Source: Anisakis pegreffii
Taxonomy: Eukaryota; Nematoda; Chromadorea; Rhabditida; Anisakidae
Length of the DNA: 64,000 bases
NCBI GenBank assembly: GCA_035041965.1
Contig: JAPYMA010000911.1
Coordinates: 62,001-126,000, forward strand
Reading direction: 5' to 3'
The translations under genes were made by a program, and so were the position numbers. Shown here piece after piece: positions 44,561 through 56,460 of this stretch. Position 1 is the first letter of the stretch, and each line of letters opens with the position of its first letter. The notes beneath the pieces were generated by a model. That model saw only the letters and a list, made by a program, of their open reading frames with translations. It was not told the origin of the DNA and searched no databases.

Positions 44561-45167
44561 GGCTACTATAGGCTCGGAGGTGGCAGCTACCCGTATAGCA
44601 TTGAGAAATTAGCTATATGTCCTCATTTACTCATAATTGCTCTTCGAATCATATGATATTTTGAAAGTAGAGATTGTTGGCGATCGAATGGTGCAAAGAA
44701 ATTCAAATGTTATCAGGCAAAGCTGAGAGTTCTTTTACCATGATGTTCGCACTTAGTTCGTTTTCATCAAGCAATAATTCTTTTGTGATCCTCCATCTCT
44801 TGGTGTCGTCATTTACGTCCAACCATGAGTACGCGTTTTTGAAGCTAGAATTCGTACTCCCCATGGCTATTACAGTGAGTTATCACGGATTTGAGAGGGT
44901 CTGATGGTATGAGCTTCCCCAATGTGAGATTGAGATAACGTATAATTATGCTTGAGCTTGAATCTCACACTCAAAAGGTGTTTATCTGTCTCTTCCAGGT
45001 GAAACATTCCAAATAAGTTCCTGCGGCATGGAATTTTCGCATCCCATAACAGGTATTTGGTTGAGATTGGTTTTTTGAAATTATTTTCCTCGTTCATTTC
45101 AATCAACAATTCTAAAAATTATCCGAAATCACCTGACTATGCACCTGCTCCTTCTCATTCATTGATG

Positions 45168-45847
45168 GTAAACTTTGGTTCATAGACGTCATATGTCATG
45201 TTTTATAAGGCAATTGATAGTGAGACACAAAAAGAAACAATTTTCAAGCTTGCTTCAACTACAACTTGGAATCCAAACAGACGTGTTTCGGTGAATTAAT
45301 AATAAACAAATAATATGCCTCGATTTCAAGATTTTTGCCTATCTAACCCATCGAAAATGAAATAAACTCGCTGCTCATGGAATGATTCCAGTGAAAGTTG
45401 CGGCGCCTTTTTTTCATAATCACTGAAATCGTTTGATTGATGAAGAGATAACTGAATATAATCAAAATTAATGGTTCGATCGCGTACGGATTGTTTATTT
45501 TGTTCTTTCGATCATTTATTTACGTATATTTACACATTTGCACTAATTTGTTGACATTTGAAGACAGCGCGAAGGAGATTTCTGTTGAAACTGGATCGCT
45601 CGGAAATTGACTAATGGAACGATCAGTTTGATTTCATTAATCGAACGAAAACGTAGTTGCGGTCTCTTGTTTCAGAACCTCGACATCAACTCCAGATGAA
45701 GCACTTTGAAAACTCAAGAAAAGATTCAACCTCATTGCTGCGTGCGCACTTCGATGAGCACCGTACGTTAAGCGAGTGAATACGAGAAAATCTCTCGATG
45801 TTTACGGTTTTGAATGAAGTTTTGATTGTATCGAAAACGAAATGCCG
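45168..45847 (+). repeat. Direct duplication, copy 2, exon-like segment disabled
   Basis: This is a near-identical copy of 38709-39379. The exon-like part (45676-45762) has a stop codon where copy 1 has Ser (tca versus tga region) and a one-base deletion in the following A-run. Its donor changed from gtaagt to gtacgt. If copy 1 is functional, this copy is a pseudo-exon. Confidence 0.72.
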
Positions 45848-47907
45848 GATAGCAGCTGCAGTAATTTGATACAATATCTCTGTTTGCATGGCCACTTCCA
45901 TGTGTTCAGTTCATTTGATGGAACAACAATCACGACGGAATTTCAGATGTTCAAATGTCAGTCGGATCAAATGTACTTTTTTGAGCAGAGTATTAATGGA
46001 TCTTCAAAAAATTTTCGAGAAACCAACTCGACTCCCTCCGATTTGTGCCTCACACTTATCTCAACTATCTTTTTTTTTTCTAGAGTCATCTTAAGAAACC
46101 AAATCAGATCCTCCATAAAATTGTTCCAAAACATCACTTCAAATGTTTATCTGCTTTGATGATATTGCCACAGCCTGCTGCTGTGCGACAACAACTGAGA
46201 TCACTGATGCATGTTCAACATATCATCAACGTGTGAGGAATAAATGCTCTTGAAAATGCCTCACATATTAACAGAAATACATTGTTACAGTCAGAATCTA
46301 AGTCAAATATATTGAATCAGAAATGAATAGCTGCATAATGAACCTTGAAAAGGAACTTCATCAAAAGATTGTTTTATTAAAGCATGTATCTATAGAATAC
46401 ACAAATATTCATCTTATAATGTCAACTCAAAGCAATACTTTTTTTAAACTTATGAATTCTGTTATTTCGTTAGATGTGTGTTGATTGCTGCTCATATTTG
46501 AGCATATAAATGGTCTCGTCTCGTCAAAGTCATTAATTAGGCTCGCTTCATCAATCAAATACTAATTCATTCATATGCCATCATTATTCACCTTGTCTCA
46601 TTTATTCACATTGTTCATACTTGAATGAATATGTTGCTTATGTGCGTTTGATTTACTTTTTACTTTATGTTTATTGTGCTTTACATCTCACTATTTGGTC
46701 TTCTTATTCACTACCGTTTCATCTATGCATTATAAATATATCCCAAGAGCTTTCAATTTGATTACATTACATCCCGCAGCATTCATACTGAAACAAAACT
46801 TACCTAAGAATCGAAACTCGAACACGTTAATGCCACAAGGTAGCTCAACATCGTTAGCGAATTCATCTAAGAACTCCATTTCGGATCAGTGGCTTTTCCT
46901 TATATGCTCAAGCGATTACCAGCTACTAAGTGGGATCCTGGAAAATTAGTTGCCTTTTCAATGAGACGATCATCTCATACGGTAAATTCAAATGATCTTT
47001 CGAAGATATTGTTGACAAAGATAGGTTATCATCGGACACTGATTACTCTATGCGTTAATCTGAGCATTTCAGCCAACTCTGATTAGCAGAATAACAATTT
47101 ATTTGTCACCATCCTATCATTTTCAAACGATCAAGAGCGTCCCACCGTTTAGTGCGCGATCATTCTGCTTAATTTAATCCTCAAAATCTTGTATAATCCC
47201 AACACCCTCTCGATATCGCTCGCAAATATCTCAATTTGGTGGAAAAGCTCTCTTAACAAAAGAATAAATAAATAAATGAATGGACGCTTCGAAAAGTTCT
47301 TCATTCTTCAACGACTGCAGTGTTAATTTCTGATCAGCAGCATTAACATATTCCCATTCTCAGGAGGATCGTTAGTGCTAAAAATCTCAAATTTTACGAA
47401 TCAGTATGCAAATTAAATTTCACGGATCAGAAGAATGTCCTCACTGAAAACTTTACGAAGTGTTAATGTCGTCTTTTAAGTGATTTTCATGCTCTCTGCA
47501 CGCATGAAAATTCGGATCGTTGTCTCAGACTTGTTCACGTCCATTGAAATTGAACAAACTCACTTGCCAAAGATCCACAGGTTTCACTATTCGTTATTCA
47601 AACAATTGAAATGAATATTCAGGGAACTCATTCGATTTACGAGTGCAGTGAGAGCGATTAGAAAATGTCGTCGAACCATTGCAGTCAACACTTATCATTA
47701 GAATAATCCAGTCAAAATGAAATGAGCATGGAACTTTTAGCAAAATTCAGCATCCAATTGCAAAATAATCAATTCAGTGCAGCTAAGAGTGATGGATCTA
47801 CGTAACTGATCATTATTGCACAGATATAAGTTATCACCAGATATGGATACTCTAACAATAAGCATTAAATGACGACTGACTTGTCATCTATTACACGCTA
47901 CCTGCAC

Positions 47908-48055
47908 ATTTTGCCTATAAAGACGTTTTGCCTAAGGACAGTTTACCTATTAGGCAAAATATCCATTAAAAAACCTTCGGTTGGGCAATGTGTCTTTAGA
48001 TAAACTGTCGTCGTTAGGCAGAACTGTTTTTAGGCAAATTTTCCGGTCACGCACA
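47908..48055. repeat. TTTTGCCTA inverted-repeat element
   Basis: The left side repeats ttttgccta with 'aagacgttttgcctaaggac', and the right side carries the reverse complement (ttaggcagaactgttt, ttaggcaaattttcc). The arms are about 55-60 bases around a short centre (ccttcggttgg). It has the form of a small non-coding palindromic repeat or MITE. Confidence 0.7.
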
Positions 48056-49319
48056 TTCATGAATGAGTTGTCATATTATTGTTGAAGAATACTATTTCGA
48101 ATACTATGTCTTGTGTTCGGCAAGTCTATATTCTCTTCATTGAAAAAGCCATATCAATGTTGGGAGCAAGTTTCGTTGTCAGTTGCAGATGGAAACATTC
48201 TAGTTATTCACGTCACTAGTGAACTTGTACTAATTGCTTAAGCAATCAGTTATTTGCAGCTTTTACCATGAACGTCATTTTTTGCAGGAACTGCTACGAT
48301 TATAGCTTCAAATCAATACCGCTCTCAAATTCCGTGCAGAAAGAATTTTGAGAATTTTGTTTTTTTTTGGAATAACCGTTTTGACGAAAAAGATTTGAAG
48401 TAAGCTTCGAATCATTTTTCGAAAATTCTCTGTGATGCTTACTCTCAAACTATTAGCAAGAGCAAATTATTCCGTCGAAAGTGTAGCAGCTGCATGTTTT
48501 GAACAGGAATTTGCATCTTCCTCATTTGCTATTCGAAAAACTTTCCTCTCATTGTTCAGCTTGAATAACAGATCGTTCTGTTTAAGTAGCTATATTAGTC
48601 GATTTGAGATCAAAACTGAAACTCGAGATCAGAACTGAAATCGATTAGAGACCAGAGTCGATCAAACGATGAGTTCGCGAGTGGAAAATATCCTCATTGT
48701 CAATTAATTCGCGGATAACATTGCCTGGATTCACTGCTCGAATGTTTTTGTTTTTAGCTTGTATCCAGTAAACGGGAGCTTAAGGAGATTAAGAATCTCC
48801 TCAAAACTTCGCTCTTTAAATTAGTCTTTACTAGTTGTTGTGTATCTGAAGGTTCATAACACAACTTACAGCTGACTCGAATACTTACAACCATTAAATC
48901 AGGCTGTTCTTGTTCGCCATTAGCGTTTTCAGACTAGCTTTTCAACTACATTAGTAGGTTTCGAGGTTCACATCAAACGTCAGTCAGTCAGCTTCTTTCA
49001 AATGCCATCTACAGCTGAATACTTCAAAATAATATTTTTATTCTAGCTCTGCTGCTGTATACGGTAATAAATAATCTAATGTGTCTCTGTGCTGTCGGCT
49101 GACTAATTGAGCAAACTGATGTGTGGTAATGAATGGGCGGACTAAAACAAATAAAACTTAAAAGGCGTGTTATATTGGAGGGAGTCGTCGGTCGTGACGA
49201 CGAAAAAGGAAACTGGAGCACTCGTTCATCTATTTATTCATTTGTAATCCTAACAAAACTCATTCACATTCAATTCCACTACTCCAGCTCACTTTCTAAG
49301 CAGCAGTAGCAGCAGCACT

Positions 49320-52300
49320 ATGCTGATCTCAAGACTGAAAATCGTCGTTTTGGTCACCATCTTAATCGTCCTCTCACTTCTTCAAGAAATAAGCTCACAA
49401 CCGTAAGTTCTCCATCATTAACATTAATGAATCATTGTTGTTGATTGTTGGTTGGTTGATTGCATCAAATGACTGACTGACGTCTCATGCATAGTGACGA
49501 GATGTTCTACGCTTAGAATGTGTTGAGTTTTTGCGCATGAATGTTTCAGAAATTCCACAGCGAAACTATAATACATTTTAATTTAAGTTTGGCTCAAAAT
49601 GAGTTTGGAGCATGTAGCAAAATCAGAGTTTGTATGTGATCGTAAGGCTGCGTTTGATGATCAAACGATCAAAATCGGGATTAGGAGCGAGCGAGTGATG
49701 ATGATGATTTTGAAAATAAGGCAGCATTTTAAATGCACCATACAATTCGCTTAATATTTGCTTGTTGATTTCTTTTGTTGTTAAAAAGCTCCTCTCAGTG
49801 GGATGTCTGCAACGGATCTGAAACAATAGCGAGTATCTGAAGCCGTCAGAGCAAGCGTTGAATTTGGATTGTTGTTTTGAAACAAACAAGATGAAAATTA
49901 TCACCACTCAAGAATTGACCATACATTTTTGCCGTTGATTTGACCAAGCAGGGCTCCTTTAACCCACTTCAAAGGAATCCTTTATTTTCAGCTCTTTTCA
50001 TCGTTGAAAGCTGAGATTTCACAAACTATTAGAATTCCATCTATGGCCGAATTAAGCTGTTGACAGTCATTAAATCCACATTGAACGGATTATTGAGTGT
50101 ATGAGCTAGTTCCGAACCAGTAATGACTTACGGAACAAGAGCAATGCTCATGATTTCATTCATAACGAGCCGCATTTCATGCGGCCTTTCTTCATTTCCG
50201 TCCATGAATTTGTGTAGTCAATGCGATAAAACGACACATAGATAATAGGCATCATCGCATGATGAATGCAGAAGTACAAGATTCTCATTTCACCGCTGAA
50301 TACGTATGAAATGAATCAGTGCGGAATTTCGCGATTTGATGATCACAGCCATATTTCACTAATTGATCACTGAAAACAATTGACATGTCTTTTTTTTTTG
50401 AGGTGCACGATTCATAAACGGAGGAAGAACTTAGAGGTGCCACAGCATATATGATAATAATTGAATAAAAAATTAGATGACGTTGTGAAATACCATTAGA
50501 TTAGATGACGTTGTGAAATTAGATGACGTTGATCCATCACAAAATGTTCATTTGATAAACGATTCAGATCAAATGATTTCGGGACGAGACACACTCAAAT
50601 GTACTGAGTCTCGAATGAAATTCAAATATCCGTAAATGACCGTCTAAAGCTCATGTTAATAAGCTTATATAAGATGGATGATGAAGCGATATTATCTGCA
50701 AGCGATGTTATTTTGATTTGTTTGACAACACTCTAGAGCTGATGTGAGTTCAGATTGGAAACGTACGAGCGTGATTTGAGAGCTCCGAAACCGAAGTTCA
50801 TTCGATTCGGAAGGGGTGCGGGTGCAAGATTTATCAGGTTTGGAAGGAGCTCGCCTTATGATCAATGGGTTCGTTGTTGATCTTCGTTCGTTTAATACTT
50901 CAACGGCAATCATTTGATTGGCGGTGTTGTTGGCAAATCCTTTCTGAAGTTTTCTCATGGGTCCAATTAAAACTTCATCACTGTCCAATGGAATTGAAAC
51001 AGCATCGCTATGGCAAAAATTATCGGAGGTTTTTTAATATGAGGGGTGGTAGCAGTACAATGGCACAATTATGATTGATTATTAATGTGACAATAACTGA
51101 TTATTAATGTGACAATATTAATGTAACTAATATATTAACGTGACAGCAATAACGTAACATACAATTACGACAGCATTAATATGACACATCAGTATGTTGG
51201 TCAAAGTACACATCTTATAAGCAGGCAATACATCATCTTGTCGTCACTCCGAAGTGCTTTTTCAAATTTCTCAAGTTGTGCCTCAATTTTGAAATTTTCG
51301 CATAACAAGCAAGGTTTTCTCGTAATATCACCATCAGTTATCATTACAACTGTTTCGCCGATTTCAAAATCACCTCGGAGATCATGATTGATACACTGCC
51401 AATACGTTTTGATCGTCAACTTATATATAGACTTTTATCGGGCATTTATTTCAGTGGAGCGAATCAGAAGCAATTGAGGCTTAAATTTATTCAGCTGAAA
51501 AATTTGAATTGGCTTCTTTCTTGCTTTCGATTCACGTAAATATATTTAAGAGTGATAATGTGATTATTAATTCGAGTGAAGTTATAGGTTTCCAGTAGAG
51601 TGAAATTTACATTCGGCTGCATTTCCAATTGCATCGTGTTGATAACCTTTTGATGAATGCAGCCGAATGTAAATTTCACTCTACTGGAAACCTATAAGTT
51701 CACTCGAATTAATAATCACATTATCACTCTTAAATATATTTACGTGAATCGAAAGCAAGAAGCAAGCCAATTCAAATTTTTCAGCTGAATAAATTTAAGC
51801 CTCAATTGCTTCTGCTTCGCTCCACTGAAATAAATGCCCGATAAAAGTCTATATATAAGTTGACGATCAAAACGCAGCACTATATCAGTCACGATCTTTA
51901 AGGTGATTTTGAAATCGGCGAAACAGTTGTAATGATAACTGATGTTGGTATTACGAGAAAACCTTGCTTGTTATGCAAAAATTTCAAAATTGAGGCACAA
52001 CTTAAGAAATTCATCTCAAAGTGACTGAAATATAAACATGAACTAATTGTTTATAAACATAAACCAGTTCGAAGCTAAGTCGACAACTTGCCCGTCGGAT
52101 ATCGATCGACGACCGTCCTTCTCTATAGATGACGAAATCGAATCCAATTCAATGCCGACTTAGCCCCAATTTGTTGATTTTTTAAAATTTATCTCAGACA
52201 TATATCATTTTGTAGAGCTCATGTAGCTCATCATGGATCTGCAAATAATTTTTGCTGCGGACAAGGGGGACGCGAGATATGGGGGGAAAAGGTTTTCAGT

Positions 52301-53078
52301 GTATTGGTTTGAAGTAACGTTCTGAATTCCCATTCAACATCGGCGGCTTGGCTTGGTGGATAGTGCGCTAGACAAAAGAGTAGGTGCTCGGAGGTTCGGA
52401 TCCCCATGCTGGAACTGTTTTTTCTCATCCATCTGTAGCATATTGAAGCTAACGTGATGTTTTGCTGCCCTCCCCACAACTTCTATCGTGGGGACATTAT
52501 TTGGTTAAAATGTCCCCACGATAGAAGTTGTGGGGAGGGCAGCAAAACATCACGTTAGCTTCAATATGCTATAGATGGATAAGAAAAAAAGTTATTCCAC
52601 CATGGGGACCCGAACCTCCGAGCATCCACTCCCGTGTCTAGCGCACTATCCGCCAGGCCAAACCACCGATGTTGGGTGGAAATTCAGAACTCAGACAGCA
52701 GCACCTGTACAATACTTGACAGTAGATTCCCTAGTGTGTGATAGTGATATGTTCTTGTCATGATTACTCGAAGGCGAAGAAGACATCCAATTATCATCCA
52801 AAGACATCAACATTCATCCAGATACCCATCTAAGAGAATCAAACAATCGAAAAAGATTCATCCTGTTGGTCTCGTTACCCTGGAGAAACATAAGACTAGT
52901 TGTTCCTAAAATAATAAGATCATTCACAAATCCATGTTTCTTCTTTCTTTTTCTTTTACGCGTCAATGACGAAAATTGCTCCAAAGAATTTCGTGCACAC
53001 TTTCAGGATGACCTCGATGATTCGTCATTACTGGATGAGGCTAAACGTGCTGGACCAAAGTTCATCCGATTCGGTTGA
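49320..53078 (+). CDS. flp-5: FMRFamide-like peptide precursor FLP-5
   Basis: Three exons join with matching phases: 49320-49402, 50754-50868 and 53007-53078, giving 89 residues. Residues 1-27 are a classical signal peptide (hydrophobic core VVLVTILIVLSLL, ending EISSQ). Exon 2 encodes two peptides after a single Arg, APKPKFIRFG-R and GAGARFIRFG-R. Exon 3 has an acidic spacer, then KR and AGPKFIRFG directly before the stop. The C-terminal Gly is the amide donor, so the predicted products are APKPKFIRF-amide, GAGARFIRF-amide and AGPKFIRF-amide. APKPKFIRF-amide is a known product of C. elegans flp-5, which acts in pharyngeal and other neurons. The last peptide ends on Gly, with no basic residue after it. 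Intron 2 (50869-53006) contains two long foldback repeats. Confidence 0.92.
50464..50535. repeat. Short tandem repeat in flp-5 intron 1
   Basis: The unit ttagatgacgttgtgaaat recurs about three times, the last one degenerate (attagatgacgttgatcc). It is non-coding and inside intron 1 of flp-5. Confidence 0.7.
51264..52013. repeat. Long palindrome (about 360-bp arms) in flp-5 intron 2
   Basis: Bases 51264-51624 and 51656-52013 are inverted copies with high identity, separated by only about 30 bases. The arms include ttgcctcaattttgaaattt-like and cattcggctgcatt sequence near the loop. Transcription through it would yield a long hairpin RNA. No transposase ORF is present. An adjacent stretch (51080-51185) is a degenerate repeat of ttaatgtgaca. 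Confidence 0.88.
52319..52690. repeat. Foldback of two inverted tRNA-derived SINE copies in flp-5 intron 2
   Basis: Arms 52319-52500 and 52510-52690 are inverted copies around a 9-10-base centre (ttggttaaa). Each arm carries RNA polymerase III promoter boxes spaced as in a tRNA. The left arm has an A box tggcttggtggatagtgcg at about 52349-52367 and a B box ggttcggatcc at 52393-52403. The right arm, on the minus strand, has tggcctggcggatagtgcg at 52642-52660 and ggttcgggtcc at 52606-52616. A T-run follows the tRNA-like part. The T-stem and acceptor stem do not pair properly, so these are tRNA-derived SINE copies rather than working tRNA genes. Confidence 0.78.
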
Positions 53079-53090
53079 TTTCGTCTAATC

Positions 53091-53096
53091 AATAAA
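53091..53096 (+). promoter_or_regulatory. Polyadenylation signal of flp-5
   Basis: AATAAA occurs 12 bases after the flp-5 stop codon, implying a very short 3' UTR. Confidence 0.6.
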
Positions 53097-54404
53097 TCAG
53101 ATCAGATCACTTCACAGATCAGCAACTCGTATTAACAATCAAGTTATCGACAGAAATCATTCATTGCTTCAGAACTTTTCTCAAAAGTGTGTGCGTGTTT
53201 GTGCGTGCAACATCGAAGTATATGCTTTTTTGTAAAAGATGTTCAGAGCAAGCTCATTAATCCAGTTCACAATAATGTTACCGTACCAATAACTTTATCA
53301 TGAGAATTCAGCAACATTCTCATTGCGCGCAATTGTTCAAGTTGAATAATTCACAATTCTGTTTCTTATATGCTTATATACTATGGTATTGAGTTCGTAA
53401 AACTTATCATATCATAATCAACCGTAATCGAATGAACACAATTTTGATTCAGTATCATTTCGTTCAAGTTTTGAGATCAACCACCAATACAGTGTGATTG
53501 CAAATGCTACTAGTTTTTCGTAGTCAATTTGTCCACGATGAAACAAACGTTTTCAGTTGTCTGGAAGTAGACTTTCATCAGTGAGCTAGCTCAATGTTTT
53601 CCTACTCCTCTTCCTCGCCTAATCGATGAAGTGAAATAAAACTATTCGAAGTTTGTGAAATGACCGCGTTCATTGATATCTGTTCTGTGTGTTCTTACTA
53701 TTGCACTTTATGCTTAGGAACACCTTTCAATTAATATCACAAGAACGCAGGTGATTCTGATGACTGATGTATTGCATTTTTGGTGAGTTCAGAAGAGGAA
53801 AATAATCGCTTGTTATACGAAAGAGTTCACAAGAAGAAAATAGTTCAGAAAAAAAAGAAAATAGTCAATCTGTCACTGTTATCAGACGAAATTTCTTAGA
53901 GAACTTTCAATCGCAGAAAACAGCAACACAAATTTTACTAATCCTATGGAAAATTAGGATTTGGCTTAATCAAAGCAAGCGTGTCTCCGTGATCTGATTC
54001 CCTTATTAATCGCACATCAACGGGACTGCTGGCACTCGTACGACGAACTGATTGTTCATCTTAATGGCTTTCGTTCAACATTACATTATTATTTGTTTGA
54101 TGATCACACAAGCGGAAACAAATACGAAGCATTTATTAGCAACATGAATTAAATATGAACTAAATCCAATATGAAGAAAAAAATCACAACACTGATTGTT
54201 GATTCAGAATCAGTGAGCGATAAAATCGCATTATGAGGCATCAGTGATTCTTTTTTAGTGCTCCATTATCATCTGCCCGTCGTTGCACTCTCTTGTACCG
54301 TTCACAAATGAACAGGCCAACCATGAAAATACCTGACGTATCCATTAATGATCATTTAGAGTCAAAACTCAGAGGCATTATATAGTTGGAGTGCAAATTC
54401 ATTC
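53097..54404. other. Convergent spacer between flp-5 and DPM2
   Basis: No coding exon or obvious repeat was recognised. The flanking genes converge here, so the stretch should contain only 3' ends. Confidence 0.4.
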
Positions 54405-54870
54405 TTAACTAGAGAGAATAGGAAATTTTGGCTCTCGTAGAATTTCTTCAAATTCATTTCGTTTTTTTTTTCGAAGCACTGAAATCCGAATATTAAAGAC
54501 AAAAAAAATTGAATAAATAAATGACAAACCATAGAGAAGCATTGTGATGACAAAAAGTAACGTGAGCGTCAAAACTGCTAAGTATTGTGAAGGAAAAAGG
54601 TTTCGGATGAAAGCATCTGGGGGAGCGAAAGGCTGAAAATTAAACTGAATAAGATTTGAGCAAACAATTGAATTGAGCTCAAAAAACCTCAAATGATCGT
54701 CTCAGAGAACATCTGAAAAACTTAATTAAATAAAATTAACTAAATCAAAATCAAAATTACGTTCACATTCAGAACATATAAGAAATAGGAACAACACCTA
54801 CTAGTACATATGTCCAAATGAAAATGTATGGCACTGTGATGGTGAGCACTCCTAATATCGTGTATCCCAT
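54405..54870 (-). CDS. dpm-2: Dolichol-phosphate mannosyltransferase subunit 2
   Basis: Three short exons join in phase: 54802-54870, 54530-54632 and 54405-54478, giving 81 residues (human DPM2 is 84). There are two membrane segments. The first (TILGVLTITVPYIFIWTYVL) runs straight into a PFAPPDAF loop, then LFPSQYLA and the second segment, and a basic tail LRKKKR follows. This order (WxxLPF, short loop, FLPxxYA, second helix, Lys-rich tail) is the DPM2 pattern. DPM2 is an ER membrane protein that stabilises the catalytic DPM1 and supports GPI-anchor synthesis. The second intron is only 51 bases and is a multiple of three without a stop; read through, it would add 17 residues, but splicing restores the family length. 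An acceptor-like atttttag ends 44 bases before the ATG, consistent with trans-splicing. Confidence 0.85.
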
Positions 54871-56460
54871 ACAAATATCCAACGGGATGCTAGACGAAAC
54901 CGATCGGAAACACCTAAAAATAGCCCCATCGGATGCTGAACAGTGGCACAATGTGATGAATAAGCTTGAGAATTATTCTCAGTGTATTATCTCCTGTCAA
55001 ATTTTCAGTTCATGTCTCAAATAAAACACTCAAGCACAAGATAGAATTTATCTCAAACAAAGTACTTGAATATCTCAAATTGCATTCGAACCTCTTGATC
55101 TCGTATCATTGTCAAATCCAATTGTGAAGTTTGTCCTTCTGCGAGAAACGGATATCAACTCAACGTTCGTATTAAGGTCACAACTGAATTCCGAAACAAA
55201 CAATGCTCCTCTAATATCTCAGAGCATTCGAATGATCAAAAATGAGATCAGCTTCACAGATTATATCTTCTTGATTCATAGGAACCCAATTGTTATGCCC
55301 AATGATAGACACAAACTTTTAACTTCAGGACAGATGATTCTTCACACCAAAAAGAAACCTCTGCAAATCGCACACCAATTCAAATGAATCTACAAGCGTG
55401 CACTCTGCATGAAACATCTGCTACCGTCACCAAAGCATCCATCCAATCGTTTAAATATTCATTTCGAAGCTTCAAATCGCTGATGAGCTAATGCAAACGT
55501 GACGGCGCTAATATGTCAAATTCAATAACGGCTATAAATTATCAACACTAAGATTAAGTTTGCCGTTTTTTTTGAAAGATGATTCAAAGAGGTCAACAAT
55601 GTACGCTACGGATGGATGCTAAATCAAAAAAAGGTCATTTTAAAAACTCCTGCAAAGTTTTCCCCAATCAATCAGGCAATATTAATTATTGATGAGCATC
55701 ATTGCCCTAACTATCAATCATACTAAATTCTGAAGAGTCAATCGCTTGATTATCAAACTAATTTATCTTTATCCATAATTCATCTCTCTGCAATCATATT
55801 CGGATGCACCCAAATATCTTTTAATACACAAACGCCACTAATGATGTCATTCAAATGAAATTGCATATGTTATCACACGCGTGACAATCATAACATATTT
55901 ATTGCATATCATACTATTTAACAATCAATTCATTAAATACCCGTTATAACAACCTATCCACTAAGGTTAGAAATCATCAGCGAAAGTCAACTCACACCAT
56001 TAATACACTGTCAAAGAATACAATAAAAAAAAGATACGTCTTGTTCAAATGCATGTTCAGATAACCACTACAAAATGAGCTAAACTTCAAAAACGAAACC
56101 ATTCTGAGTGATGGCCAGAACAACGCAAATTATCCGACGAAACAACAAACACTTATTTTTAATAAAATCATTCCTAAACTCAGATGAACCCACCAATTTA
56201 CGGAAAAACTTTTGAAGAATCGAAGACATGCATGAAATCAGTGAATCAGAAAATGAAAATGAACAGCAATTACAAAATATGAGTAACTAAGCACCGTTCA
56301 TCAAACACAAAATTATAACATTAATCATGAAATTAACAACAATAAATAACAACAATAATAATGCTATGAACCCGCAAAAACAGCCATCACAACATGGCAC
56401 TCACAAACACGCCAAAACGTGAGTGAGTGATCAGCAAAATAAACATGATGAAACAACAAA
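54871..56460. other. Spacer between DPM2 and RPAP2
   Basis: Both neighbours are on the minus strand. The 1.6-kb stretch is AT-rich with no recognised gene. The upstream 5' leader of DPM2 probably starts near 54913, and the 3' UTR of RPAP2 lies at the right end. Confidence 0.4.

Larger units (their letters stand above)
37487..49319. other. Gene-poor, repeat-rich spacer (about 11.8 kb)
   Basis: No supported protein gene lies between SUV3 and flp-5. The stretch holds a palindromic short repeat (38395-38600), a direct duplication of about 0.67 kb (38709-39379 and 45168-45847), recurring short palindromes (39983, 40047, 41178, 42055), a two-copy tandem repeat (42271-42875), a 403-bp tandem array (43442-44560) and a TTTTGCCTA inverted-repeat unit (47908-48055). 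The part 40830-41110 is unusually GC-rich for the window, with cccgggccggg-type sequence. ORFs in the region are short, repeat-derived or of random composition. Confidence 0.6.

Noticed and set aside
48432..48638. 68-residue plus-strand ORF
   Set aside because: No signal peptide, domain or splice partner could be supported; length is expected by chance.
52345..52415. Possible functional tRNA gene on the plus strand (and its inverted partner)
   Set aside because: A and B boxes are present, but the T-stem and acceptor stem do not pair, and the anticodon arm is degenerate.
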